Notes under the pieces: generated by a model | Seen by the model: the letters and a program-made list of their open reading frames with translations, nothing else | Told to the model about the DNA's origin: nothing | Databases searched by the model: none | Made by a program: the position numbers and the translations under genes | DNA from: Pontivivens insulae | GTDB lineage: Bacteria > Pseudomonadota > Alphaproteobacteria > Rhodobacterales > Rhodobacteraceae | DNA: 64,000 nucleotides | Assembly: GCF_900302495.1 (NCBI RefSeq) | Contig: NZ_OMKW01000002.1 | Coordinates: 186,001-250,000 of the forward strand | Reading direction: 5' to 3' | Shown: in pieces, positions 18,160 to 25,648 of the stretch | How the letters are laid out: every line of letters starts with the position of its first letter | Numbering within the stretch: the stretch's first letter is position 1

Positions 18160-18864
18160 GTGAACAAGCAGGATTTCCAAAAGAGCATTCGCGCCTCTTG
18201 GGCACTTCTATACGACCGTTTGGGAATTGGGGAGGCGTGCATATCAAACCACTCACTAGATCCCAATCGTGACTTTAACGAAGTTGCTCTTGAGCCTGAA
18301 TCGACGTACGTTTCGATCTACCAGACTGCAGTTTCTCTCTCCTACTACAATTCCATGATGTTCGACGATGCGATGTTTCAGTTCAGCTGGACCTCATCGG
18401 AAAAATGGCGTCTAGCATACTTTCCAAATCCTTGGATCACTGGGGTTGAATCCGCAATCCGCCAACAATCAAAGGCCAAAAAAATGGTGGAGACAGGAGA
18501 TATAAGCTACGAGGACTTTGCAGACATTGTTGGCTCGTTTGAGTTGGTAAACGCTGTACCATGTATCAGATATGAATATGATCTCGAAGCACGCAGACCT
18601 GTATTACACCCTGCTGCACACCTTCACATCGGTCGCCACACTGAGAACCGGTGGTCTGTCGAAAGAAGATTAACTCCACTTGCCTTTACAATGATGATCG
18701 CCAAGCAGTATTACCCCTCAGCTTGGGAAGCACATAGCACGTTTGCAGGTTTCGAGAGTGAGCAATGTGTGGATCTTTCATTCGTCGATGAATTAGCTCG
18801 GTGCCACCAAGTACCAGACATCCCACATCCTGAACCGAGACAGCTGTGCTTTACGACCAGGTAG
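18160..18864 (+). CDS. DUF2290-like protein, helicase partner
   Basis: A 234-aa soluble protein starting with GTG five bases after the helicase stop, hence co-translated with it. The C-terminal half has HPAAHLHIGRH followed by RRLTPLAFTMMIAKQYYPSAW, a His-rich and aromatic pattern I associate with DUF2290 proteins, a family of unknown function commonly found beside helicases. The N-terminal half carries a FDDAMFQFSW segment and an acidic region. There is no membrane segment and no known catalytic motif. The tight coupling suggests it is an obligate partner, for example a sensor or effector. Family assignment is by pattern only. Confidence 0.6.
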   Translation: MNKQDFQKSIRASWALLYDRLGIGEACISNHSLDPNRDFNEVALEPESTYVSIYQTAVSLSYYNSMMFDDAMFQFSWTSSEKWRLAYFPNPWITGVESAIRQQSKAKKMVETGDISYEDFADIVGSFELVNAVPCIRYEYDLEARRPVLHPAAHLHIGRHTENRWSVERRLTPLAFTMMIAKQYYPSAWEAHSTFAGFESEQCVDLSFVDELARCHQVPDIPHPEPRQLCFTTR

Positions 18865-19386
18865 TTGGTGCAAATGCGAGCGATCATTGGCGAGTTTGAT
18901 CCTTTTCAATGAAGGTGGGAAGGACGCTAAGCTCCATTCCACCTTGGAAACCACTACCATCACTAGACGAAGTTAGTACTAGGCGTGCGGTAAAAAATCT
19001 GTTTTTGGTAAGTGGCCGAACTCATTATGTATTTTCGAATATATCGTTGATTTTGCGGGAACTTTCGAACTCTTTCCTGCAACGAACTTCTTTTTTCGCC
19101 CAGGGTGATGACCGGCCATGTCCGATTTGGTGCTGGGTTCTGACGTTCGGTCGGTTGGTTGGTTGCAAATGTTCGGTATGGGCCGTCACCATCGTGGACT
19201 TGGCGCTGTGTCATTTCAGCATGGCGCTCTGCGGCCAATATCTCCTGTGGGCACAAACCCACCAAATGCTGCAAGCCGCACGGAAGTCAGCATTGCGAGT
19301 GATACAGCCTTTGCGTTCAAATGGCAGACCTCCAATCAATTCAGTCAAAACCGTTATTTGGGCAGTGGGTTGGTCCTTAGAGAAGT
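18865..19386. other. Gap between convergent cargo genes
   Basis: About 520 bp with no credible gene. The only long frame (18909-19388, plus strand) lacks a ribosome-binding site and encodes a low-complexity, Cys/Trp-rich product, as expected of non-coding DNA. Confidence 0.5.
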
Positions 19387-19413
19387 GAGAGGTGTAGGCC
19401 AAATACACCTCTC
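19387..19413. terminator. Hairpin between convergent genes
   Basis: Perfect 10-bp stem GAGAGGTGTA / TACACCTCTC with loop GGCCAAA, 5 bp beyond the stop of the minus-strand coiled-coil gene. No strong T-run on either side, so it may work with Rho or as a stabiliser. Confidence 0.6.
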
Positions 19414-19418
19414 ATAAA

Positions 19419-20717
19419 TCAGCTCTTATTGACCACCTTTTCCACTATCTCTGTCACGCCATCCGACACTTTTTCCACGATTGTCTTCATGGAACCTTCG
19501 TCTAGTTTCACCTGCTTGTTTCGCCCGGTGGCGTTCTGTTGTCCAAACATGCGCCGAACCAACTCAGCTTTGATCGCCTGTTGTTCGTCTTTTTCCAGGC
19601 TGGCGATAAATGGGTCCAACGCCTTCGTTTCGAGCGCGTATGACCGCAACAGCTTTTCGTTGTCGCGGTGCAGCTTTGATTGTCTTGAGGTGTAACCCGC
19701 TGCCACAAGGAACACCGCTGTAAGTGATGAAGCTGTGATGATTTCGGGCCAATTCAAACCACCTGCCGTTGTCGTGCTGAAACCGGACCAATACTTAACG
19801 CCTAGCCAAATGATAGCGGCAGCAAGGCAGGCCAGAGAAATCCACCGCCAACGGTTAGCCTCAGCTTTTTCTTCACCTGCGCTCGTTTGATACCCCCCCG
19901 CCACGCTATCGCGACCTACCAACTTATGAATCTCGCGTATAGACGCATGTTTTTCCTTCACGTCCGCCAACGTTTCTTCGCCAATCACCTTGAATGCATC
20001 CAGAGTGTCTTGCAGTTTGTCCGCCTGCGTCGTGGCAATCTCGTTCTGTTGAGACTCAACAGTGGTCTTCCATTCGGTCAAAAATTCGTCAAACTTCGTA
20101 TCCCGCTCTATTTGTGCGTCTGAATGCTGTTGCGCTTGTGCGGTCTGCATTTCGGTAAAGTCGTACTGCCATTCTGCCAGCTTATCATTCGCTGTAGTAT
20201 CTAGGCCGTCGAGAGTTTGCTCCAATGACGCCGCCTTTTCTCTGACTGCGGAAAGTTCTGCTTCGTGTTTCGTGAAGCGCTGATTAGTCTCGTTTGCAGT
20301 TGATTCCATCGAAGCCGCAAATGATGCGAACGCCTTCTGAGCGTTTGAGACAGACTCTTGTGCTTCTTGGGGGCGTGACATGCCCGCAAGGCTGAAAATT
20401 TGGGGTGCGTACTGTGTTGCGTGGTCGTTCGCCGTCCGAAGCTGATTCACAGCCTTTTGGGTTGAGTATGCCCTTAGCTGGTTCAGCACTTGCCCGTTAA
20501 AATGCTGATGAATCTGGTCGAGCAATTGCTTGGGATAAAAGTCTGGGTCTAGTCCCGCGACCACTGCCCGCAGAGTCCCTAGAACATTCCTAAGCCGCCG
20601 CCGTTCATCCCCAAATTCAGCGTCGGTGTTGTCGACCTCACTAGCCAAGTATTCGTCAGCTTGATTTAGTAGCTGGTGGATCGGGTGTTCATCAAATTCG
20701 TCAGACCAGCGGGACAC
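19419..20717 (-). CDS. Coiled-coil membrane protein, unknown function
   Basis: A 432-aa protein from the GTG at 20717, which has AAGGA 7 nt upstream. The frame is open to a TTG at 20750 without a site. Residues about 105-270 form a long heptad-rich coiled coil (QRFTKHEAELSAVREKAASL and following). Two membrane helices follow (WISLACLAAAIIWLGVKYW and ITASSLTAVFLVAAGYTS), then a charged cytoplasmic tail ending in amphipathic VSDGVTEIVEKVVNKS. It is inner-membrane anchored with both large domains probably cytoplasmic. It is the only minus-strand gene of the island and sits at its right end, opposite the helicase block. A role as membrane sensor or effector in defence is possible but unproven. 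Confidence 0.72.
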   Translation of the reverse strand: MSRWSDEFDEHPIHQLLNQADEYLASEVDNTDAEFGDERRRLRNVLGTLRAVVAGLDPDFYPKQLLDQIHQHFNGQVLNQLRAYSTQKAVNQLRTANDHATQYAPQIFSLAGMSRPQEAQESVSNAQKAFASFAASMESTANETNQRFTKHEAELSAVREKAASLEQTLDGLDTTANDKLAEWQYDFTEMQTAQAQQHSDAQIERDTKFDEFLTEWKTTVESQQNEIATTQADKLQDTLDAFKVIGEETLADVKEKHASIREIHKLVGRDSVAGGYQTSAGEEKAEANRWRWISLACLAAAIIWLGVKYWSGFSTTTAGGLNWPEIITASSLTAVFLVAAGYTSRQSKLHRDNEKLLRSYALETKALDPFIASLEKDEQQAIKAELVRRMFGQQNATGRNKQVKLDEGSMKTIVEKVSDGVTEIVEKVVNKS

Positions 20718-21279
20718 TATAAAGTCCTTCAATTCGCGCAGTTGATACAAGATATAGGCGAATTTGTGCTCAACTCCAAGGTACGGTGTGGGGCTAGGGC
20801 GGTAGGAGTAGTGCTTTCAGGCAGCGCTAACATACGGAGTGCTCATTTGGCGGCGTTGCAGCTGACCGCTGCGACTTTGAATCTTCACTTCAGGTCTACC
20901 AATTTAGCGATGGGTCGAAACCAGCAATTCAATCAGAACTTTTCAAAGTCCGCTTCGTCCCGCATAGCTTCACTCTGATCGATCAAATGCACAGCACCGA
21001 AGCGAATGTCGGGCATGGGAAACCGCCGCGCACTATAGACCCTCTGCCCGAATTTCGGCTTAGGATCGCATCGCGATTTCTAAAATTGGCGTCAAAGCGG
21101 GCGGGGTGAACTGTAATTTTCCTAGTGACACGACGTCCAGTTGAGCACGTCCATTGGTCGTTGAATTTGTGTATTTTATCGAGGGTAACAGTTGTTGAGT
21201 GCGGTGATACCCACTCTCAAATATATATTATTATGTATTTACAGCGGCTTGAATTGATCTTAAATCATCCGATAAAGTT
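20718..21279. other. Right-end non-coding stretch of the island
   Basis: About 560 bp without a supported gene. It should hold the promoter of the minus-strand coiled-coil gene and integrase arm sites next to attR. I see no clear repeats apart from the core itself. Confidence 0.45.
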
Positions 21280-21298
21280 TCCCTTCGTCTCCGCCACT
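21280..21298. repeat. attR core (19-bp direct repeat)
   Basis: Identical to 2423-2441 at the 3' end of tRNA-Ser. One base separates it from the bchO stop codon (TAA on the minus strand, 21300-21302), so in the unoccupied chromosome tRNA-Ser and bchO would be convergent with 3 bp between them. Confidence 0.9.
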
Positions 21299-21299
21299 T

Positions 21300-22157
21300 T
21301 TATTTTGATCTCTGGCCTATTTGACCGCTTCGAACGAAGTTGGCGGCCAGATCTGGCGCCTCTTCATGAAGCAAGTGCCCGACGTCTTGAGCGTACTCGC
21401 ATGCTGCGTTCGCTAATCGGTGCGCGAGTTGCTCTGACGTTCTGGGCGGTACCGCTTTATCCAGATTACCTACCAAGAACCGGCATTGCGTTTCGATCTG
21501 CTGGACGATCGCGCGCAGTTCGGCGAGGTTCCATTGCGCCATCATCGCAAGTGTTGCCTCCACATGTGCGGGTTGGGACACGAGATGTTGGTAGCAGGAC
21601 AAGCCCTCTGCGCTGATCGTACTGCCTGTGCCCTCGATCAAACGTTGCACGTTGCGTTTGGAGCCAGCGAGCCGTGAAAAAGTACCGGCGACGAATGGAT
21701 TGAGGGTCAGTGCCTTGGCCATCATCGGAAAAAAGAGGCCTGCCAGACCTTCGAACTCTGCAAAGGCACCGTTGATTCCGACGATCTCGCGCGGCTGCTG
21801 CGGCAGGCAGGTCGACAGCCGCAGCGCGATTGCAGCCCCCGCAGAGTGTCCGACAATCAATTGCGGGGTGAGGTCAAGCGAGGCGCAAAGCGCGGCAATG
21901 TCCTCTGCCATGGCGCTCAGACCACAGCGCCCGCGCGTGCCCAGTTGTGTGAAGCCCTGACCGGGAAGATCCACGGCGACAAGATCGAAATGATCCGCAA
22001 GACGGCTCATCAACGGGGCAAAGCTGTGGGTTGAGGCGCCGGCCCCGTGCAACAACAGCGCTGTCGGGCCTTGGCCCATGCGCTGAATGTGCCAGCGGTG
22101 TGGCGCGCTTTCAATGAACAGGCTGTGCGCGCGATGCGGCCAATCTGCCGGGGTCAT
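21300..22157 (-). CDS. bchO: BchO, alpha/beta hydrolase of the magnesium chelatase operon
   Basis: A 285-aa alpha/beta-hydrolase encoded with bchD and bchI in purple bacteria. Its exact role in bacteriochlorophyll synthesis is unresolved; it is sometimes listed as a putative Mg-chelatase accessory protein. Visible are the oxyanion HGAGAST segment, the nucleophile elbow VGHSAGAA and a C-terminal GHLLHEEAP with the catalytic His. Length is normal, so the island that ends 1 bp beyond its stop did not truncate it. Its ATG overlaps the bchD stop by 4 nt (ATGA), making it the last gene of the crtA-bchI-bchD-bchO unit. Confidence 0.92.
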   Translation of the reverse strand: MTPADWPHRAHSLFIESAPHRWHIQRMGQGPTALLLHGAGASTHSFAPLMSRLADHFDLVAVDLPGQGFTQLGTRGRCGLSAMAEDIAALCASLDLTPQLIVGHSAGAAIALRLSTCLPQQPREIVGINGAFAEFEGLAGLFFPMMAKALTLNPFVAGTFSRLAGSKRNVQRLIEGTGSTISAEGLSCYQHLVSQPAHVEATLAMMAQWNLAELRAIVQQIETQCRFLVGNLDKAVPPRTSEQLAHRLANAACEYAQDVGHLLHEEAPDLAANFVRSGQIGQRSK

Positions 22158-23770
22158 GTCGGTCTCAGTGCAGCTGTGACCGCCTCCGTCAAGCGGGCCG
22201 CGTCAGCGCGCGGCATGGGCAGGTAGGTTGCGCGAAGCGCGATGCTTAAGTCGCGCGCCGAGGCTTGCGGGCGGTGCGCTGTGTCGATGACAAGTGCGGG
22301 CCAGCCAGCCCGGGCTATTTCCTTTGCTGCGTTCTCGCTGTCTTCACGGGCTGTGGCGCGTCCCGGTTCTCCGCTCAATGAGATGTTGCCCTTGCCGTCG
22401 GTTAACAGAATGAGGGTTGGACTCATTCCCCGGCTTGCACTTTGCCCAGCGAGGGTCGCGCTGAGCATCAGACCCGAGGCAAGCGGTGTTCCGCCCCCGC
22501 CTGCAAGGCCCTGCAAGCTACGTTTTGCCGCGACCAGCGCGCGTGTGGGGGAAAGCACCAATTCTGCATTTTCTCCGCGGAAGGCAATGAGAGCGACGTG
22601 ATCACGTCTGGCGTAGGCCTCGGCCAACAATTGCTCGACAGCACCTTTCGCCTCTGCCAGGCGTGCCATAGCTGTGGAGGCGGAGGCATCGACGCCGAAG
22701 ATCAACAGGCGGTCGGAACGCTCCTCGAACCGGCGCAATCGCAAATCTGTCGGCCGGATCAGCACCTTTGGTCCGTGCGGTTGGGCTTCCCGTCGGATCG
22801 TTTGCCATGGCGCTGCCATCCTTAGCGTGGCCACAAGATCCAGCCTGTCCCCTTGACCGGGCCTGCCCGGTCTTGCCGGCAGGGGCCGTCCACGCCGGTT
22901 GCCTTTCTTGCGCGCGCCTGCGCCTGCTCCTTTGGCACCGCGATGGGCGCGGGCCGTCAGCCGTGTGAGGAGTTCTGGCGGGAGTTGCGCCTTGATCGCG
23001 TCGAGCAGGATATCGTCCGGGATGGCGTCAGCCGTCCGGGGGCGCTCTACTTCGGCATCGGAGTCTGGATCCGGCGGCGGCGGTGCCTGTTCCTGCTCCT
23101 CCTCCATCGCCGGGATTTGCCGGGCGCGCGGCAGGAGGACCAGCTCGGCTGCGCGGATGATTTCAGCCTCTGTGGTCTCTGACTGACCTACGAGGCGGGC
23201 AAGGCCACGCGCGGCATTCACCGCTTGGAGAGGTGCGCGCAAGCCTGCGATGCCAAGACGTGCGGCGAGTAGCGTCAAATCGCCAAGCTGCTCTGCCGAG
23301 ATACTGGCCGTTGGCACCGTGCTGTTGCGCAGCTTAATCGTGTCTGCGCGTGAACCATCCAGATCGATATGGAAGGCCAGCCTGTCAGAAAGGGCAGGGT
23401 GCAGGGTTTCGTCATCTTCCCCCTCATCCAAGGCGATGATCGCCCCCAACTCGCCTTTGTCGAGCGCTGTGGCGAGTCGCGCGCTGAGGGCCGAATCGAC
23501 GCGTTCGGCCATCGAGAGAATGAGGATTGCCGAAGGTGAGACCAGGCCGGGTTGGCGCACCTCGCGCCCCTCGGCGAGGGTCGCAACAACATCAAGGGCC
23601 CCAAACAGCGCAGCGTCGTCGGTTGCTGGCGTGATCTTGCGCGCGTGGGGGAATATCTGCCGGATCGTTTGAAGCACTCTATCGCGCGCGGGCCCCACCC
23701 TTGCGCGCAGGACGAGCCCACCAAAGGTCTGGGGCGATTGCGCAAACAGGCTGAGCGCGTCGGCGATCAT
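22154..23770 (-). CDS. bchD: Magnesium chelatase subunit D
   Basis: AAA+/integrin-I-domain subunit that with BchI forms the ATPase ring driving Mg insertion by BchH into protoporphyrin IX. The 538-aa product has a degenerate AAA+ N-terminal half, a Pro/acidic linker (EQAPPPPDPDSD) in the middle, and a C-terminal von Willebrand-like domain with the MIDAS motif DASAST. The ATG at 23770 is 4 nt after the bchI stop and gives an N-terminus MIADALSLFAQSP. An upstream extension of the frame overlaps bchI and is not conserved. The first part of the operon is transcribed from the crtA side. Confidence 0.94.
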   Translation of the reverse strand: MIADALSLFAQSPQTFGGLVLRARVGPARDRVLQTIRQIFPHARKITPATDDAALFGALDVVATLAEGREVRQPGLVSPSAILILSMAERVDSALSARLATALDKGELGAIIALDEGEDDETLHPALSDRLAFHIDLDGSRADTIKLRNSTVPTASISAEQLGDLTLLAARLGIAGLRAPLQAVNAARGLARLVGQSETTEAEIIRAAELVLLPRARQIPAMEEEQEQAPPPPDPDSDAEVERPRTADAIPDDILLDAIKAQLPPELLTRLTARAHRGAKGAGAGARKKGNRRGRPLPARPGRPGQGDRLDLVATLRMAAPWQTIRREAQPHGPKVLIRPTDLRLRRFEERSDRLLIFGVDASASTAMARLAEAKGAVEQLLAEAYARRDHVALIAFRGENAELVLSPTRALVAAKRSLQGLAGGGGTPLASGLMLSATLAGQSASRGMSPTLILLTDGKGNISLSGEPGRATAREDSENAAKEIARAGWPALVIDTAHRPQASARDLSIALRATYLPMPRADAARLTEAVTAALRPT

Positions 23771-23774
23771 CGCT

Positions 23775-24782
23775 CTAGCCGAACAGTTCGGCGACGGCGC
23801 GTTCAACACGCAGGGCTGACCCCGCATCATCCAGCGGATCGCGGCGCAGGCGGTGGCTGAGTGCGGCTGGAGCAATCCGTGCGATATGGGTGCGGTTCAG
23901 CGCGGTATCACCCTGGAAAGCGGCCAGCGCACGCGCGGTGCGCAACAGGGTCAACTCTCCGCGCAGTCCATCAGAGCCAAGAGCCACGCAAAGGCGGGCA
24001 CAATCCTCAAGCACGTCATCTGGTGTCTTAATATCGGCAAGTGTGGCGCGCGCGGCCAGGATTGCCTTGCGCAGCTTGGTATCCTGAGCGCGCCACCGTT
24101 TCATAAAGGCAGCTTTGTCCGTCTCGTACGCATCACGGCGCTTGATGACTTCCACACGTTGTCCAATGTCACTCGGTGATCCGACATCGACGGAGAGGCC
24201 GAACCGGTCGAGAAGCTGTGGGCGCAGTTCACCCTCTTCCGGGTTGCCCGAGCCGACGAGCACGAACCGGGCGTCATGGCGGATAGATAGCCCCTCACGC
24301 TCCACAACATTTACGCCGGATTGCGCTACGTCCAGCAGCAAGTCGACAATGTGATCTTCCAGCAAGTTTGCTTCGTCGATGTAGAGATATCCGCGATTGG
24401 CACGGGCCAGCAGGCCCGGTTCAAATGCCTTCTCCCCCTGCGTCAGCGCACGTTCGATATCGAGCGCACCTGTCACCCGGTCCTCAGTCGCACCCAATGG
24501 CAGATCGATCACGGGCGCGGGGCGGGACTTCAGGGACTTTCCGGGATGTTGTGCGCAATGAGGGCAGGTGCCCGGCAGGGTCGCGCAGTTGTATGGACAG
24601 CCGTCAACAGCCTCTATGGAGGGCAGGAGCGCGGCCAATGCACGGACGGCTGTTGATTTCCCTGTTCCGCGATCACCAAAAATCAGCACACCGCCGATGC
24701 CGGGATCAATCGCCGTCAGGACCAAGGCCTGTTTCATCTCGTCCTGACCGACAATGGCGGTAAAGGGAAACGGTTGTGTCAT
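23775..24782 (-). CDS. bchI: Magnesium chelatase ATPase subunit I
   Basis: AAA+ ATPase of magnesium chelatase, 335 aa, the family's usual length. It has Walker A GDRGTGKS (residues 36-43), a Cys-containing insertion ([15 protein letters not shown]) typical of BchI, Walker B YIDEANLL, and the sensor region [13 protein letters not shown]. The ATG at 24782 overlaps the crtA stop (ATGA). The frame is open upstream through crtA, but those residues are out-of-frame translation of crtA. Cytoplasmic. Confidence 0.96.
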   Translation of the reverse strand: MTQPFPFTAIVGQDEMKQALVLTAIDPGIGGVLIFGDRGTGKSTAVRALAALLPSIEAVDGCPYNCATLPGTCPHCAQHPGKSLKSRPAPVIDLPLGATEDRVTGALDIERALTQGEKAFEPGLLARANRGYLYIDEANLLEDHIVDLLLDVAQSGVNVVEREGLSIRHDARFVLVGSGNPEEGELRPQLLDRFGLSVDVGSPSDIGQRVEVIKRRDAYETDKAAFMKRWRAQDTKLRKAILAARATLADIKTPDDVLEDCARLCVALGSDGLRGELTLLRTARALAAFQGDTALNRTHIARIAPAALSHRLRRDPLDDAGSALRVERAVAELFG

Positions 24783-25507
24783 CGTGTCTGGTCTTTCGGC
24801 AGGTCGAGATGGGTCAGCGGCGTCGGTCCGGGCCAGGGGCCTGACCATTGGCCGATCTCCCCGCTGATGCGAAAGCGGGCGTAGAGCTCTTCGGCAAACC
24901 AATTGCCAGCGCGCACTGCGCGGATTGCTTCGGCATGGGGGCCATCGACGCGCGCAAATGCCGCCATGGATTGGGTGTCTGGCCAGATGGAGAAGGTGAT
25001 CTGGTGCAGCCATGGCACCTCTCCGATGCCGATTTTGAACAGGCGGTTCTGATCGGCGCCGATCACGGCACTGATCGCAGGCACTTTTTGCCAGAACTTG
25101 AGCAGGACAGACGGTTTTATCGTGGCACGGGTCAAGGCCACGACCGGTCCTGCCGGATTGGCTGCAACTCGAAAGGGCTGCTGCGCATCCCATTCCCCGC
25201 GCACCGACGTCGGGTCGAGGAATACTGTCCACTGCTCATTCGCGCGCGTGCGAAACCTGCGGAAAACTGGCGCCGTTTCGATGGCGCGCCGGGCGGTTTG
25301 CCGATCAGGCCAAACAGCCAAAATGCCGTACACCGCCGTATTTGGCACAGGTGTGAAGCCCTCACCGCTACCGGAGCCGAGCAATTTATGAAAACCGATC
25401 CCCTCGACGCGCCGTAACGCACGGCGTGCCAGCCCCATCTGCGCAAAGGCCCAGAGCCGCGCGCCGAGGCTATCAAAGCGGTGCAAGGTGAGGGTTACGG
25501 TGTCGAT
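24779..25507 (-). CDS. crtA: Spheroidene monooxygenase CrtA (apparent ATC start)
   Basis: Oxygen-dependent enzyme that converts spheroidene to spheroidenone. The 242-aa reading from 25507 matches the family length of about 240. It begins IDTVTLTLHRFDSLGARLW, which aligns with the known CrtA N-terminus (M-x-TVSL...RFE-LGARLW) so that the family's initiator Met falls on an ATC codon. A perfect GTAGGAG ribosome-binding site lies 7 nt before that ATC. The only canonical in-frame starts are TTG codons at 25549, 25561 and 25567, with no comparable site; those codons overlap or lie beyond the PpsR operator. First gene of the minus-strand crtA-bchI-bchD-bchO operon. Confidence 0.9.
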   Translation of the reverse strand: MDTVTLTLHRFDSLGARLWAFAQMGLARRALRRVEGIGFHKLLGSGSGEGFTPVPNTAVYGILAVWPDRQTARRAIETAPVFRRFRTRANEQWTVFLDPTSVRGEWDAQQPFRVAANPAGPVVALTRATIKPSVLLKFWQKVPAISAVIGADQNRLFKIGIGEVPWLHQITFSIWPDTQSMAAFARVDGPHAEAIRAVRAGNWFAEELYARFRISGEIGQWSGPWPGPTPLTHLDLPKDQTR

Positions 25508-25530
25508 GGAACGGCTCCTACGGCGCAGTC

Positions 25531-25548
25531 TGTCTTCATATCCTGACA
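25531..25548. promoter_or_regulatory. PpsR operator (crtA/crtI region, site 1)
   Basis: Exact TGT-N12-ACA (TGTCTTCATATCCTGACA), 24 bp upstream of the proposed crtA start. Confidence 0.85.
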
Positions 25549-25615
25549 ATATAGCCGCCAATGGCAATGTTTTTGAAGGCAGTGAAAGGTTTACCTGTCA
25601 ATTTTCTGCTTTAGG

Positions 25616-25633
25616 TGTAAATTTAGAGTGACA
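25616..25633. promoter_or_regulatory. PpsR operator (crtA/crtI region, site 2)
   Basis: Exact TGT-N12-ACA (TGTAAATTTAGAGTGACA) extended to GTGT...ACAC, ending 15 bp before the crtI ATG. It lies 85 bp from site 1, consistent with looped repression of both divergent promoters. Confidence 0.87.
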
Positions 25634-25648
25634 CCTAGGGGAGACCTC

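Larger units (their letters stand above)
2423..21298. mobile_element. tRNA-Ser-integrated genomic island (about 18.9 kb)
   Basis: Bounded by a 19-bp exact direct repeat (2423-2441 and 21280-21298) equal to the 3' end of tRNA-Ser. A tyrosine integrase starts about 100 bp inside the left end. Cargo includes a serine resolvase, phage-type genes, RNase HI and a probable defence block. Long AT-richer non-coding stretches contrast with the densely packed GC-rich photosynthesis genes that begin 2 bp after the right repeat. There are no terminase, portal, capsid or tail genes, so this is not a complete prophage. It is best described as an integrative element, phage satellite or decayed prophage with cargo. 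Confidence 0.88.

Noticed and set aside
18909-19388. 159-codon plus-strand frame after the DUF2290-like gene
   Set aside because: Lacks a ribosome-binding site, is rich in Cys, Trp and Ser without pattern, and runs into the terminator hairpin of the opposite gene.
21300-22157. Truncation of bchO by the island
   Set aside because: The att core ends 1 bp before the bchO stop and the protein has normal length and an intact C-terminal catalytic His.
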